NCBI GenBank assembly: GCA_023807065.1 | Contig: JAJJLU010003472.1 | Coordinates: 24,319-88,318, forward strand | Length of the DNA stretch: 64,000 nt | Reading direction: 5' to 3' | DNA from: Isotricha intestinalis | Taxonomy: Eukaryota; Ciliophora; Litostomatea; Vestibuliferida; Isotrichidae | In this document: in pieces, positions 37,504 through 46,674 of the stretch | Layout: every line of letters starts with the position of its first letter | Position numbering within the stretch: the stretch's first letter is position 1 | Made by a program: the position numbers and the translations under genes | Notes under the pieces: generated by a model | What the model was told of the DNA's origin: nothing | What the model saw: only the letters and a program-made list of their open reading frames with translations | The model's database searches: none

Positions 37504-40500
37504 ATGGATAATAATTTTGATAAAAACCAAAAATTAGGAAAAGATTTAAACGTTGCTGATGAAGTGTCAATAAAAACAAAAATTTTTAATTTCTATTTTT
37601 TTGTATTAAGGAAAAAAGACATAAATATGTTTTTTTGTTCTTTATTATTAATTTTAGAAACACTTCAATTAATTTCTTTTTCATTTTCAGAACCTCATTT
37701 AAAAAATTGGAAAATTAAAGAATCAAAAATGAAAAATATAAAATTAGTGGTAGGAGCAGCAAGAATTACTTCAATTTTAACATATATTGATTTTGATTTA
37801 TATATAATAATCTTTTTTTGTTTATTAGTTTATATTTTTGCTCATTCTTTGTTTCTTACAATGTTAATTAAATTTAATAAAACAACTTCAAAATTTTATC
37901 AAATCGGAATTATTTTCACAAGATATTTTACAACTCCATTAACAATTTTTTTAATTATTCCTATTAATGAAATGATATTACTTCCTTTAAAATGTGAAAA
38001 TAAATATGTAGATGTTGTTAAAAAACCGATTAAATGTTGGAATGGATTACATTATTTATATGCTTGTCTTAGTGTTATTTTTACTTTTGCTTTTTATTGT
38101 CTTATTATTATTAGTACAATGTTTTATTTTAATCCTTTTAATTCAAAAAAAGCAACTACTAAAATTAATACTTCAAGTGATTCTTTTCTTTATTTCACAA
38201 AGGCAATAATGGTTTTAAAATATGTTTTTATTAAAGATGAATATATTAGTATTGTTATTATGTTAGTTTTATCTTTATTTAATTTAAAAAAAGGGTTTGA
38301 TGAACCAACTTATAATAATTATTCTCTTGAATGTTTCTTATCAATAAGAAATGCTTCTTTCTTTTGGACTAATTTTGTATTAATTGTTAATAAATTAGCA
38401 GAAGATTCAAAAATAAATGGAACTATTTATTTATTAATTTTTGGATATCCTCTAATTGTTTTTTTCAGTATAATATATTATAGAAAAAAAAGTGAATCTT
38501 TTGTTTATGCATCATCTAATTTTAATAATATTAATGAATATTTAACAAGAACAAAATATTTAATTAAATTAATTGATAATTATATTGATAGTAATAACAA
38601 AACTGGAGGAAAACCAAATAAAAGTAATACTGGAACTAAAAATGAAATTTTATTAAAAGGAGTAATTCAAATTCATGAAGAAACATGTTTGAATGAAGAA
38701 TGTCCTTTAAAAAAATTTTTAGAAAACCCAAATAATTTTACAATTCAAAAAACAAGTTTACTTCATTATATAAATAATCATTTTTCTTTAGGAATAAAAA
38801 AATTTCCAAATAGTAGATTATTATTAATGATATTTGTTCAATTTAACTATGAAAAAAAATATAATTTAAATGCAGCAAAAACTTATTTAGCAAAATTAGA
38901 AAAACAAAAAAATTCATTATCAGAAGATTATGTTATTCATTGTATAAAACAAAATATTCAATCAGTTAATAAATTGAATGATATGAATGATGGAAATGAA
39001 ATGATTAAAGTAGAAGATACAATAGAACAAAAATATCAAAGATTAAAATTTTTAGTTGAAACTTCAACTAAATTATATGGTGAATTTTGGGGAATTTTAG
39101 CTGCTAATTTGACTAATAATTTAAATTTAAATAAATTATTTGTTTTAGGAAATAAATTAAATAAATTTCTAAATGAAATAAATTCTCTTTGGGAAAATGA
39201 TTTAAAAAATAAAAAAATTGATTTAGAGAATCAATCAGTGGCACAATTATATGCATATTTCTTAAGAGAAATATTAAGAAATAAAAAAAGAAGTGAAGAA
39301 ATAACAAAAAAATTAAATGAAGAACAACATTATGAATCACGTAAAGTAGATGATGAAAAATTTGATATAAATAATTTAGATATATTATTAGAAAATCAAG
39401 ATTATGTAATATTTTGTAGAACAAATGAAAAAGGAGAATGTAGTATAATTCAATGTTCAAATAGTATAATATATTTATTAGGATTTATAAAGCAAGATTT
39501 AATAGGAAAAAATATAGAAGTATTAATGCCTTCAATTTATATTGAAGAACATGCAAAAATGCTTTCTAATAGATTAAAATTAATGCATTCTCAAATATCT
39601 TCACATAAAGAAAATTATAGAAGTTCAGATAAAAAACAAGTCTTTCTTTTACCTAAAACAAAAATAGGTTATTTGATTCCATTAAATGCAAGGTTTACTA
39701 TATATAATGATGATGATTTTTCAAATACATATATTATAAAAAGTAAATTTGATGCTAAAGATACTAAAACAGTATATGCATTTTATGTTTTAACAAAAGA
39801 TGATTTTAGTGTAGATAGTATATCATCAAGTGCAATTAATTTAGGATTATCAATGGATTTACTTAAAAAATATGTAATAAATATAAATATTTTAATTAGA
39901 AATGAAAATAACACAGAATCAATTTCTTTAGGTGAAAGATATACAGAATTTGAAGAAGAACCAAGAAAAGTAACTTGGGTTTTTCCTGATATAATTTATC
40001 CTAAAAATGACTCTCAAAGAGCAAAAGACGATGATATAAATGAATTAATAAAAGAATCCACTACAAAAGTTTATTTTTTATTAATTTCAAGAATGAAATA
40101 TAATGATGAAGAAACTTTAGGTTATTGTTTTAGATTTACAGAATGTGATAATAAAAAAGGAAATGTAGATCCAAATGAATTTAAGCCAAATTCAACTAAA
40201 CATATTTTATTTGATGTACTTAGATTAAATTATATAAGAACAATTTTAGTAACTGAAAAATCAGATGATAACAAATTAATAGAAACAAATATTTTATATA
40301 ATAATGATACAAATCAAGAAAATGAAGGAGGAGCTGATGATAAAAGCAGTGTAAATAAAAATGAGAAAAAGAAGAAAAATAAAGGAGAAGATGAAGATGA
40401 AGAATCAAATGATGAAGAAAAAAAGAAAGAAAATCAATTAACAAAGGAAAAAATATTAGAATTTAATACTCGAAAATCAGAAGATGTGAAGAATTTTATA

Positions 40501-42636
40501 TTATCTTTACCATTTTATGGAAATGAAATATCATTAGAAAAGCATAGACCAAATAAGGAGAGATATCCTGTAGGAAAAGGACAAGAGCCTATAATAAAAA
40601 TATCAATAAGTTCTTTTATAAAGAGAATAGAAGAAAAATTAAAAGCTCATCCAGATTTAAGAAGAAAAATGGAAACAAAAAATTCAGATAATACAAATCC
40701 AGAAACAAATACATTAAATTCTCAACCATCAAATTCAATTTCTCCAAATTTATCATTAACAGCAAGTGATAATTCAAGTACATCATCATTTGCAAATGAA
40801 TTTTCAACAGATTCAAGTGCAGCATTAAGTAATATATTTAATGAAAAAAGTGTAACATATATTACATTTTTTAGTTTAATAATATTTATAATAATATGTG
40901 TAGTAATTAGTATAGAATTTGCAATATCACTAACAACAATATCTGATTCTCAACAAAGAATGAGTTATATGGATAAAGCATTTACAATATTAAATACATT
41001 AGTATATACGAAATTTTTTATAACAGAAGCAATATTATCTCAAAATACAAGTAATTATTTGAGTAAAGAAGAAGATGTTTCAGTAGAAGATTATGTAAAA
41101 GAAATGATGACAGAAATGGCATCTTGTAGAGCACAATTTTCAGAAACTTATTCTTATTATTCAAATGCAACTGTTACTTTTTCAACTGAATATAATAATT
41201 ATATTTCTAATACTCAAGTTTATATTATGACACTTTCTAATGGAGAAAAAACTATTGAACATCAACCTTTTAGTATTGCAATGAGTAGAATTCCAACTTC
41301 TATTTATTATGTTTCTAGAGTCACTGATTATTATGAAAATATTAATATTAATGATAGAAATGCTTATGAATTAATGATGAATTTATTAAATGATTATCTA
41401 TTAGTTTGGAGAAATGTTACTGTTTTATTAGTTGATGATGTTAAAACTCATGCTAAAATGAGTAAATTAATTTTGTTCTTTTTTATTTTTTCTTTCTTTA
41501 CTTCTATTCTTTCTCTACTAGTTTTATGGAAATTAATCACGAAATTTATTGATGATAGAGAAAAGCCTATTGATTTATTCTTAACTATTAAAAAGAAAAA
41601 ATTCGAAGAATTGAAAAATTCTTCTGAATCTTTTGTAAATAAATTATTAAATAAATTTTTTGGAAATGAAGAAAATGAAGAAGAATCAATGGTTGATTAT
41701 TCTTCAAATATGAAACCAGATGATATAAATATTATTAAATTTAAAACAAAAAATGAGTATAAGCAATCTTTAAAATCTGCAAGTGAGTATTTAATAAATT
41801 ATATTAAAATAGTTATTTTCTTTATAGTAATTCAAGGTTATATGATATTTAAATATACATATAATACAAATAATATGAAAAGTATAAATAAATTTACAGA
41901 TGTATTTAATGTAACTCAATATTGTCAAAGTGACAATATTTTAAGTTTAGATATAATAAAATCATTTTTATATGATCCTTTAATTCCAATATATAATCAA
42001 TCAGAAACAGAAGACATTTTCAAATATACTTTCTTATCAATATCAGATACATTTGAAAATTTATTTATAGTTTCATACAATACAAGTTGTTTTCTTCATG
42101 GAAACTACATAAAAAAATTATATGATTACTTGAATAAAGATATAACATCAATAGCAACAAATGTAGATGTACCAACATCATCAGCATCAGTTCAAACATA
42201 TGATTCTTCAAATTATTTAGGAACATTAGAAAATGGTTTTAAATCTGTTATTGCAAGATATTTTGAATTAATAAGATATATTTGTGTCATTTACATTAAT
42301 CCTAATACTAGAGTTAAGGAATTATGGAATTCTCCTGAATTTAAAGAAATTAATAGTATTGCTAAAAATGTTATTAGACCTTGGTATAAAACTGTTGTTG
42401 CTCTTATGAATAAAGAATTCGAAGATTTTATCAGTCAAATTAAATTAGTTAATGTTTCTACTTTTATTGTTTTAATTTGTTCTGTTATTTTATTGTATTG
42501 TTTAGTTTGGAAAAGTTATGAAGAAAATTTAAAACAATTATTAAAAACTAGTGTAGATTTAATTAATTTAATTCCTGAAGAAATTAAATATCAAATTGTA
42601 CAAAAATTAAATGAAGAAGAAAATAAAAATGAATAA
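37504..42636 (+). CDS. Polytopic membrane protein with PAS domain, TmcB-like
   Basis: The 1710-residue protein has the architecture of tiny-macrocyst protein B relatives, a family greatly expanded in ciliates. About six N-terminal membrane spans (residues 35-330) are followed by a long helical cytosolic region. A PAS-type domain lies at about 620-700 (DYVIFCRTNEKGECSIIQCS, LLGFIKQDLIGKNIEVLMPS). A charged linker (about 935-990, Lys/Glu-rich) comes next. Four more spans are at about 1120-1142, 1322-1345, 1434-1450 and 1653-1672, with large loops carrying NxS/T sites between them. There is no kinase or cyclase domain visible. Its role is unknown: in related proteins the PAS domain is thought to sense ligand or redox state. 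The gene is intronless as read. Confidence 0.75.
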   Translation: MDNNFDKNQKLGKDLNVADEVSIKTKIFNFYFFVLRKKDINMFFCSLLLILETLQLISFSFSEPHLKNWKIKESKMKNIKLVVGAARITSILTYIDFDLYIIIFFCLLVYIFAHSLFLTMLIKFNKTTSKFYQIGIIFTRYFTTPLTIFLIIPINEMILLPLKCENKYVDVVKKPIKCWNGLHYLYACLSVIFTFAFYCLIIISTMFYFNPFNSKKATTKINTSSDSFLYFTKAIMVLKYVFIKDEYISIVIMLVLSLFNLKKGFDEPTYNNYSLECFLSIRNASFFWTNFVLIVNKLAEDSKINGTIYLLIFGYPLIVFFSIIYYRKKSESFVYASSNFNNINEYLTRTKYLIKLIDNYIDSNNKTGGKPNKSNTGTKNEILLKGVIQIHEETCLNEECPLKKFLENPNNFTIQKTSLLHYINNHFSLGIKKFPNSRLLLMIFVQFNYEKKYNLNAAKTYLAKLEKQKNSLSEDYVIHCIKQNIQSVNKLNDMNDGNEMIKVEDTIEQKYQRLKFLVETSTKLYGEFWGILAANLTNNLNLNKLFVLGNKLNKFLNEINSLWENDLKNKKIDLENQSVAQLYAYFLREILRNKKRSEEITKKLNEEQHYESRKVDDEKFDINNLDILLENQDYVIFCRTNEKGECSIIQCSNSIIYLLGFIKQDLIGKNIEVLMPSIYIEEHAKMLSNRLKLMHSQISSHKENYRSSDKKQVFLLPKTKIGYLIPLNARFTIYNDDDFSNTYIIKSKFDAKDTKTVYAFYVLTKDDFSVDSISSSAINLGLSMDLLKKYVININILIRNENNTESISLGERYTEFEEEPRKVTWVFPDIIYPKNDSQRAKDDDINELIKESTTKVYFLLISRMKYNDEETLGYCFRFTECDNKKGNVDPNEFKPNSTKHILFDVLRLNYIRTILVTEKSDDNKLIETNILYNNDTNQENEGGADDKSSVNKNEKKKKNKGEDEDEESNDEEKKKENQLTKEKILEFNTRKSEDVKNFILSLPFYGNEISLEKHRPNKERYPVGKGQEPIIKISISSFIKRIEEKLKAHPDLRRKMETKNSDNTNPETNTLNSQPSNSISPNLSLTASDNSSTSSFANEFSTDSSAALSNIFNEKSVTYITFFSLIIFIIICVVISIEFAISLTTISDSQQRMSYMDKAFTILNTLVYTKFFITEAILSQNTSNYLSKEEDVSVEDYVKEMMTEMASCRAQFSETYSYYSNATVTFSTEYNNYISNTQVYIMTLSNGEKTIEHQPFSIAMSRIPTSIYYVSRVTDYYENININDRNAYELMMNLLNDYLLVWRNVTVLLVDDVKTHAKMSKLILFFFIFSFFTSILSLLVLWKLITKFIDDREKPIDLFLTIKKKKFEELKNSSESFVNKLLNKFFGNEENEEESMVDYSSNMKPDDINIIKFKTKNEYKQSLKSASEYLINYIKIVIFFIVIQGYMIFKYTYNTNNMKSINKFTDVFNVTQYCQSDNILSLDIIKSFLYDPLIPIYNQSETEDIFKYTFLSISDTFENLFIVSYNTSCFLHGNYIKKLYDYLNKDITSIATNVDVPTSSASVQTYDSSNYLGTLENGFKSVIARYFELIRYICVIYINPNTRVKELWNSPEFKEINSIAKNVIRPWYKTVVALMNKEFEDFISQIKLVNVSTFIVLICSVILLYCLVWKSYEENLKQLLKTSVDLINLIPEEIKYQIVQKLNEEENKNE

Positions 42637-42739
42637 TTTTTTTATTTTATTTGTTAAATTAGTTGTAATAAATAAATCGTTCATAAAATAAAACATTTAT
42701 TCTATTAATTAAATTAAAGGTTATTTCCATTTTTGTTTT

Positions 42740-44038
42740 TTAAATATTTTCATTTGGAAAATATTCATAATTATCATCGATTTCATTTTGTCTTTTCCTT
42801 CTTTGTTTTTTATAAAAAACATAAGTACTAAAAGCTAATAAGCAAAAAATAATAAAAACGAATAAAAAAATAAAAAAATTGATAAAAGAAAAAGGTTTTT
42901 TAAAATCTTTATATAATCCAATCATTTTTTTATCTTGATCAAAAACAAATTGATATTTTTTCATAAGAGGATATCCAACTTCAAATCTTTCAACATATTC
43001 CATAAAAACAATTAAGAAAAAATATTTATCTTGATATTCAACAATTAAATCTTCATAAGTTAAAGTAAAATTCATTTCAAAAGGTTTTAAATGAAAATTA
43101 ATTTCAGGAAAATTTTTAATATCAATACTTTTATTACAAATATAATAATAAGATATTAAATCCTCACTTCTTTTTTTAGAGCAATAAGAATTTTTCAAAT
43201 AAAAATCAAAATAATTTTCATTTAAATATCTTTCTAAATTATAAGTAGGTTTAATGACTCCAGATTCTAATTTTAATCTAACAACAATATCATTTTCTAA
43301 TAATTTATTATTAACATATAATTCATCAAATGACATCGACCAAACCATACTTGCAGTAATAATTTCAGTTTTAACTGATCTAAAACCTTCAGAATGACAT
43401 TTAGAATCATATTCTTCTGGTTTTTCACCAATAATAATTTCTCCTTTGTAATTATCTATAAATTTAATTGTAAATACATATGAAGATATTAAATTTGCTT
43501 CTTTTAATTGTTCTATAAAATTTATTCCTTCATATTCTTTTTCTTTTTGAATTTGCTCTTTTAATCCTAAACCTAAAAGTACTGGATAATTTATTCCTTC
43601 TTCTGAATTTATTTCATTTACTAATAAACACTTTAAATCCATATTTACTTTATCAAATTTAAAATATTCTTTACATATTTTTGACTTTTTAAAATATGAA
43701 AATGGATTTGTTATTGTTGTGTCATTTAATATTTTAAATGTTGAAGATTTTGAATGATTATATTTTTGATGACTTGAAACTACTTTTTCACTTATAATAA
43801 GTAAAGGATATTGTTGTAATCTTATCATAAAATCAGTAGAATTTAAAGGAGAACCTAAATTTATTTTTGTTACTAAATTATTCCATAATAATTCATCCAT
43901 GTATTTTTCAAAAGGAATATTTTCATTTATTTTCTTTTCAAATGTTAATTTTATTCTTTTAAGTAATAAATATTTGAAAAGAGAAATAAATGTAATTAAA
44001 TTAAAAAAAGTCATATTTAAATGAATTCTATTATCCAA
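42740..44038 (-). CDS. Membrane-anchored pepsin-like aspartic protease homologue lacking both catalytic Asp residues
   Basis: The 432 residues follow the pepsin A1 fold. KINLGSPLNSTDFMIRLQQY aligns with the IxIGTPxQxFxVxxDTGS segment, HQKYNHSKSSTFKIL with the substrate-pocket flap area, then YPVLLGLGLKEQ, GEIIIGEKPEEYD (FGGxDxxxY-like), MSFDELYVNN and RLKLESGVIKPTYNLERYL, which aligns with the second DTGTT loop. In both loops the catalytic aspartate and the following Thr-Gly are gone (LQQYPLLI and LESGVIKP). A C-terminal span (FSFINFFIFLFVFIIFCLLA) and a basic cytosolic tail anchor it. A hydrophobic N-terminal stretch (residues 9-25) could be a signal. It is probably a binding or chaperone-like pseudoprotease at the endomembrane or cell surface. 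Confidence 0.7.
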   Translation of the reverse strand: MDNRIHLNMTFFNLITFISLFKYLLLKRIKLTFEKKINENIPFEKYMDELLWNNLVTKINLGSPLNSTDFMIRLQQYPLLIISEKVVSSHQKYNHSKSSTFKILNDTTITNPFSYFKKSKICKEYFKFDKVNMDLKCLLVNEINSEEGINYPVLLGLGLKEQIQKEKEYEGINFIEQLKEANLISSYVFTIKFIDNYKGEIIIGEKPEEYDSKCHSEGFRSVKTEIITASMVWSMSFDELYVNNKLLENDIVVRLKLESGVIKPTYNLERYLNENYFDFYLKNSYCSKKRSEDLISYYYICNKSIDIKNFPEINFHLKPFEMNFTLTYEDLIVEYQDKYFFLIVFMEYVERFEVGYPLMKKYQFVFDQDKKMIGLYKDFKKPFSFINFFIFLFVFIIFCLLAFSTYVFYKKQRRKRQNEIDDNYEYFPNENI

Positions 44039-44143
44039 AAAAAAATAAATTATTTTAATATTTAGTTTGACAAAATTTTAAAAATCTTTATTGTAAAATA
44101 ATTAATTAATCAATTATTAAAAAATAATAAGCAGGGCCAATTT

Positions 44144-44746
44144 ATGAAAAATATAAAATCTATTTTAGAAATTCCTGACATTCAAAATTTTAATAATTTA
44201 TCCAAAGATAGTTCAGAAATAAAAGAAATAATATCAATAAAGTTTAAAAAACTATTTAAAAGAAAAGACAAAATTTTAAGAAATTTGAAAATAACAAGAA
44301 ATTGTTTTTCAATTATAATCAATAAAAATAAAAATAATAAAGAGAAAGAAAAAAAAGAAAATTGTCTTTTGCAATTTTTTACAACAGAAAAATCATCAAA
44401 GCATTATAAAGTAATATCAAATGATATAAAGGAAAAAATATTAGAAGATTTAAAATATTTATCAAATAGAGAAGTATCAGAAAAATATGGTACATCAATA
44501 AGAAATATAGTAAGATGGAAATCAAAAGGATATAAAAGAAAATCAGGTTCTGGAAGAAGATTTTTAGATCCTGATTTAAATTCAAGATTAATGAAATGGT
44601 ATTATTCTGAAGATCCTCAATTAATTACTAGTAAAATTTTCAGGAATAAAGCCAAGGAATTATCTAATAATAAAAATTTTAAAGCTTCTATGGGATGGTT
44701 AACTTTAATGAAGAAAAAATATAATTTAAAATTCAAAAATTATTAA
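44144..44746 (+). CDS. CENP-B/pogo-type helix-turn-helix DNA-binding protein, probably domesticated transposase N-terminus
   Basis: The 200 residues contain two helix-turn-helix units. The first (about 95-125) has EKILEDLKYLSNREVSEKYG and TSIRNIVRWKSKGYKRK. The second, a CENP-B-type HTH (about 130-198), has SGSGRRFLDPDLNSRLMKWY, then ITSKIFRNKAKELSNNKNF and KASMGWLTLMKKKYNLKF. This pair is the DNA-binding head of pogo/Tigger/Jerky transposases and of CENP-B. The DDE catalytic domain is missing: the frame stops right after the second HTH, and no DDE remnant is seen in the next 170 bp. The first 90 residues are basic and low-complexity. It has no flanking inverted repeats that I could find. A host transcription or chromatin factor is the likely role. 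Confidence 0.72.
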   Translation: MKNIKSILEIPDIQNFNNLSKDSSEIKEIISIKFKKLFKRKDKILRNLKITRNCFSIIINKNKNNKEKEKKENCLLQFFTTEKSSKHYKVISNDIKEKILEDLKYLSNREVSEKYGTSIRNIVRWKSKGYKRKSGSGRRFLDPDLNSRLMKWYYSEDPQLITSKIFRNKAKELSNNKNFKASMGWLTLMKKKYNLKFKNY

Positions 44747-44915
44747 TTCAATTTTTATTATATTTATGTATTTAATATAAGTCAATTATTTTAAATATCT
44801 TATAAAAAATATTTTAATTGAATTAAATATTTACTAAAAAGAGAAAAATATTTTTTATATTTTTAAAAAAAACAAATTATTTTTTTTCAAAACTAAATAT
44901 AAACTAAAAATATAT

Positions 44916-45708
44916 TTATTTTTTTTTATGTAAATCAATAGCAAAACCATACATTACAACAGTAGTAAAAGTAGCTAAAATATAAATCATTAAAAAAGTA
45001 ACAAACACATAAAAAGTCCTTAAATTATTTTTTCCAATACATTTTCCAGTCCAAGGACAATGATGATCATATTCCCTAATACAAACATTACAAACAGAAC
45101 AATGAAATACTTTATAAGTTTTAGGAAATATAATATTACATTCTTTACATATTTGATATTTTTTAACTTCTTCTTTATTAGTAAATTTATAATTTTTAGA
45201 GAAATGTTGTTTATTAGGAATTCCAGGATTAATTAAAGCAGTATATAAATAAGAAAAAAGGAAAATAAAGAAAGTTCCACTTTCAAAAATTTTAACAAAA
45301 ATAAAATTTTTTTCAAATAAATTGAAATAAATAAGAATATAAAATAAACTTGTCAAAGATACTAAAAAAATTAAATATGAATCTTAAGCTAATTATAAAT
45401 AAAATTTTACAATCAGGTCCAATAACTATTAAAGGAGAATTTCTAAAATAAATAAAAGTAAAAGTATTTCCTAAATGAATTGGTTTTTCTTTATTAATTG
45501 GATTTCCAAAAATTAAATCTTTTTCTTCTTCTTTATTTTCTATATCTGCTCTAGAATAATTAAAATTATTATTTGATGATTCATTTGATTTTGTTTCTTC
45601 AGATGTTGAAATTTTTGATGTCATTTCAACTTCTAAATTATTTTTATTTATATTTGAAGGTAATAATGAATCAGGAGCTGATGTTAATGATATTGCATTT
45701 TCATCCAT
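44916..45708 (-). CDS. DHHC palmitoyltransferase, two exons
   Basis: Enzyme that S-acylates cysteines of membrane-associated proteins. Exon 1 (45708-45411) has a disordered head, then GNTFTFIYFRNSPLIVIGPD, the usual lead-in to the first span. Exon 2 carries the rest of span 1, span 2 (FFIFLFSYLYTALINPGIPN), the zinc-binding core CKECNIIFPKTYKVFHCSVC with DHHCPWTGKCIGKNNLRTFY, and span 3. An intron of 28 nt (45410-45383) keeps a full first span and gives 254 residues. A 49-nt alternative ending at 45362 gives 247. The protein stops at AIDLHKKK, so the fourth span and the usual C-terminal TTxE/PaCCT region are absent. It is head-to-head with the next gene, with only 27 bp between the starts. 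Confidence 0.88.
45383..45410 (-). other. Probable 28-nt intron in the DHHC gene
   Basis: Begins GTAAAATTTT and ends AGCTTAAG on the minus strand. Retaining it shifts out of the frame that encodes the DHHC core. The AAG acceptor is unusual next to the TAG ends of the other introns. An acceptor TTTTTAG at 45362 would make a 49-nt intron. Confidence 0.55.
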
Positions 45709-45735
45709 TTATAAATTATATTTTTTGATATTTTA

Positions 45736-46314
45736 ATGAATAATGAAAATCAAAATAATGGAAAATTAGTTTTTGATTTGTTTCATGATTTAATTTTTCA
45801 ATTTATGGGAGTAAATATTGGTCTTACTCATGAATATGCTTTCCTTTCAAAAAAAATTAATAATCATTACAGGAATGAAAGAAATGGAAAAATTGAAAAA
45901 GATTATGAAAGAATTAAAAATGCTGTTCCAAAACAATTTATTCCTCATTTACAATATAAAAATCAATATAATGGTTTCATATATTTTTTTATTAATAGAA
46001 AAAATAAAAATATTTTATCAAAATTAGTAATTCCTTCTAAATATATAATTATTGAAGAAAAAGAAAGTCAAGAAAAATTTGATTATTTCTTTAAATTATT
46101 TTTAAAAAAATCATTGGAAGAAAAAATTAAATTATTTAACGATTTTATAATAAAAGGAGATAATTATAAATATTTTATTGGTTCCCACTTCAAAAAAATA
46201 GAAGATTATATAAAGAATAATATATTTAATTTTAAAGCACAACATTTAAAATTAAATTATGAAACATTTATAAATAAAATAAAAAAAGAAAAGAATTTTA
46301 ATATAAATAATTAA
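45736..46314 (+). CDS. Hypothetical protein
   Basis: A 192-residue protein I do not recognise. It is globular-looking rather than low-complexity: LVFDLFHDLIFQFMGVNIGL, ERIKNAVPKQFIPHLQYKNQ, IYFFINRKNKNILSKLVIPS and KSLEEKIKLFNDFIIKGDNY. There is no signal peptide and no clear membrane span, and no enzyme motif is visible. It is divergent from the DHHC gene with a 27-bp gap, so the two are probably co-regulated, which does not by itself give a function. The start is the first ATG after the gap. Confidence 0.6.
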   Translation: MNNENQNNGKLVFDLFHDLIFQFMGVNIGLTHEYAFLSKKINNHYRNERNGKIEKDYERIKNAVPKQFIPHLQYKNQYNGFIYFFINRKNKNILSKLVIPSKYIIIEEKESQEKFDYFFKLFLKKSLEEKIKLFNDFIIKGDNYKYFIGSHFKKIEDYIKNNIFNFKAQHLKLNYETFINKIKKEKNFNINN

Positions 46315-46674
46315 AATTAATTGAACTTCATAAATAATTTAATATTTATTTTTTTCTTAAAAAATGATAAAAAATGGAACAAAAAAAGAGATTTTATTTA
46401 TTTAAATAAAAAAAAATAATTTTATGATTGCAAAAAAAAAGATTTAGTTCAAAATATAAATTTTTGATCAATATAAATAAATAATAATGAATCTTATTAT
46501 GCTCGATTGATAATAACAAAATAAATATTAAATAAAAGAGTTTAAAAATTGAAATCTATTTTAGATAACAATTTGCAACAATAAAATAATAATAAACAAC
46601 TAAAATATCGAAATATAAAAACAATATAAATTAATATTCCATATATATATTTCATACAAATCTCACTAATAATT
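46315..46674. other. Convergent spacer without a gene
   Basis: 360 bp between two gene 3' ends, AT-rich with homopolymer runs. Nothing beyond short simple-sequence stretches is visible on either strand. Confidence 0.6.

Noticed and set aside
22025..44140. Shared GGGCCAAT / ATTGGGCC octamer at 22025-22032 and about 44134-44141
   Set aside because: Only two occurrences noticed, one inside the RNA candidate and one before the HTH gene. Not enough to claim a regulatory element.
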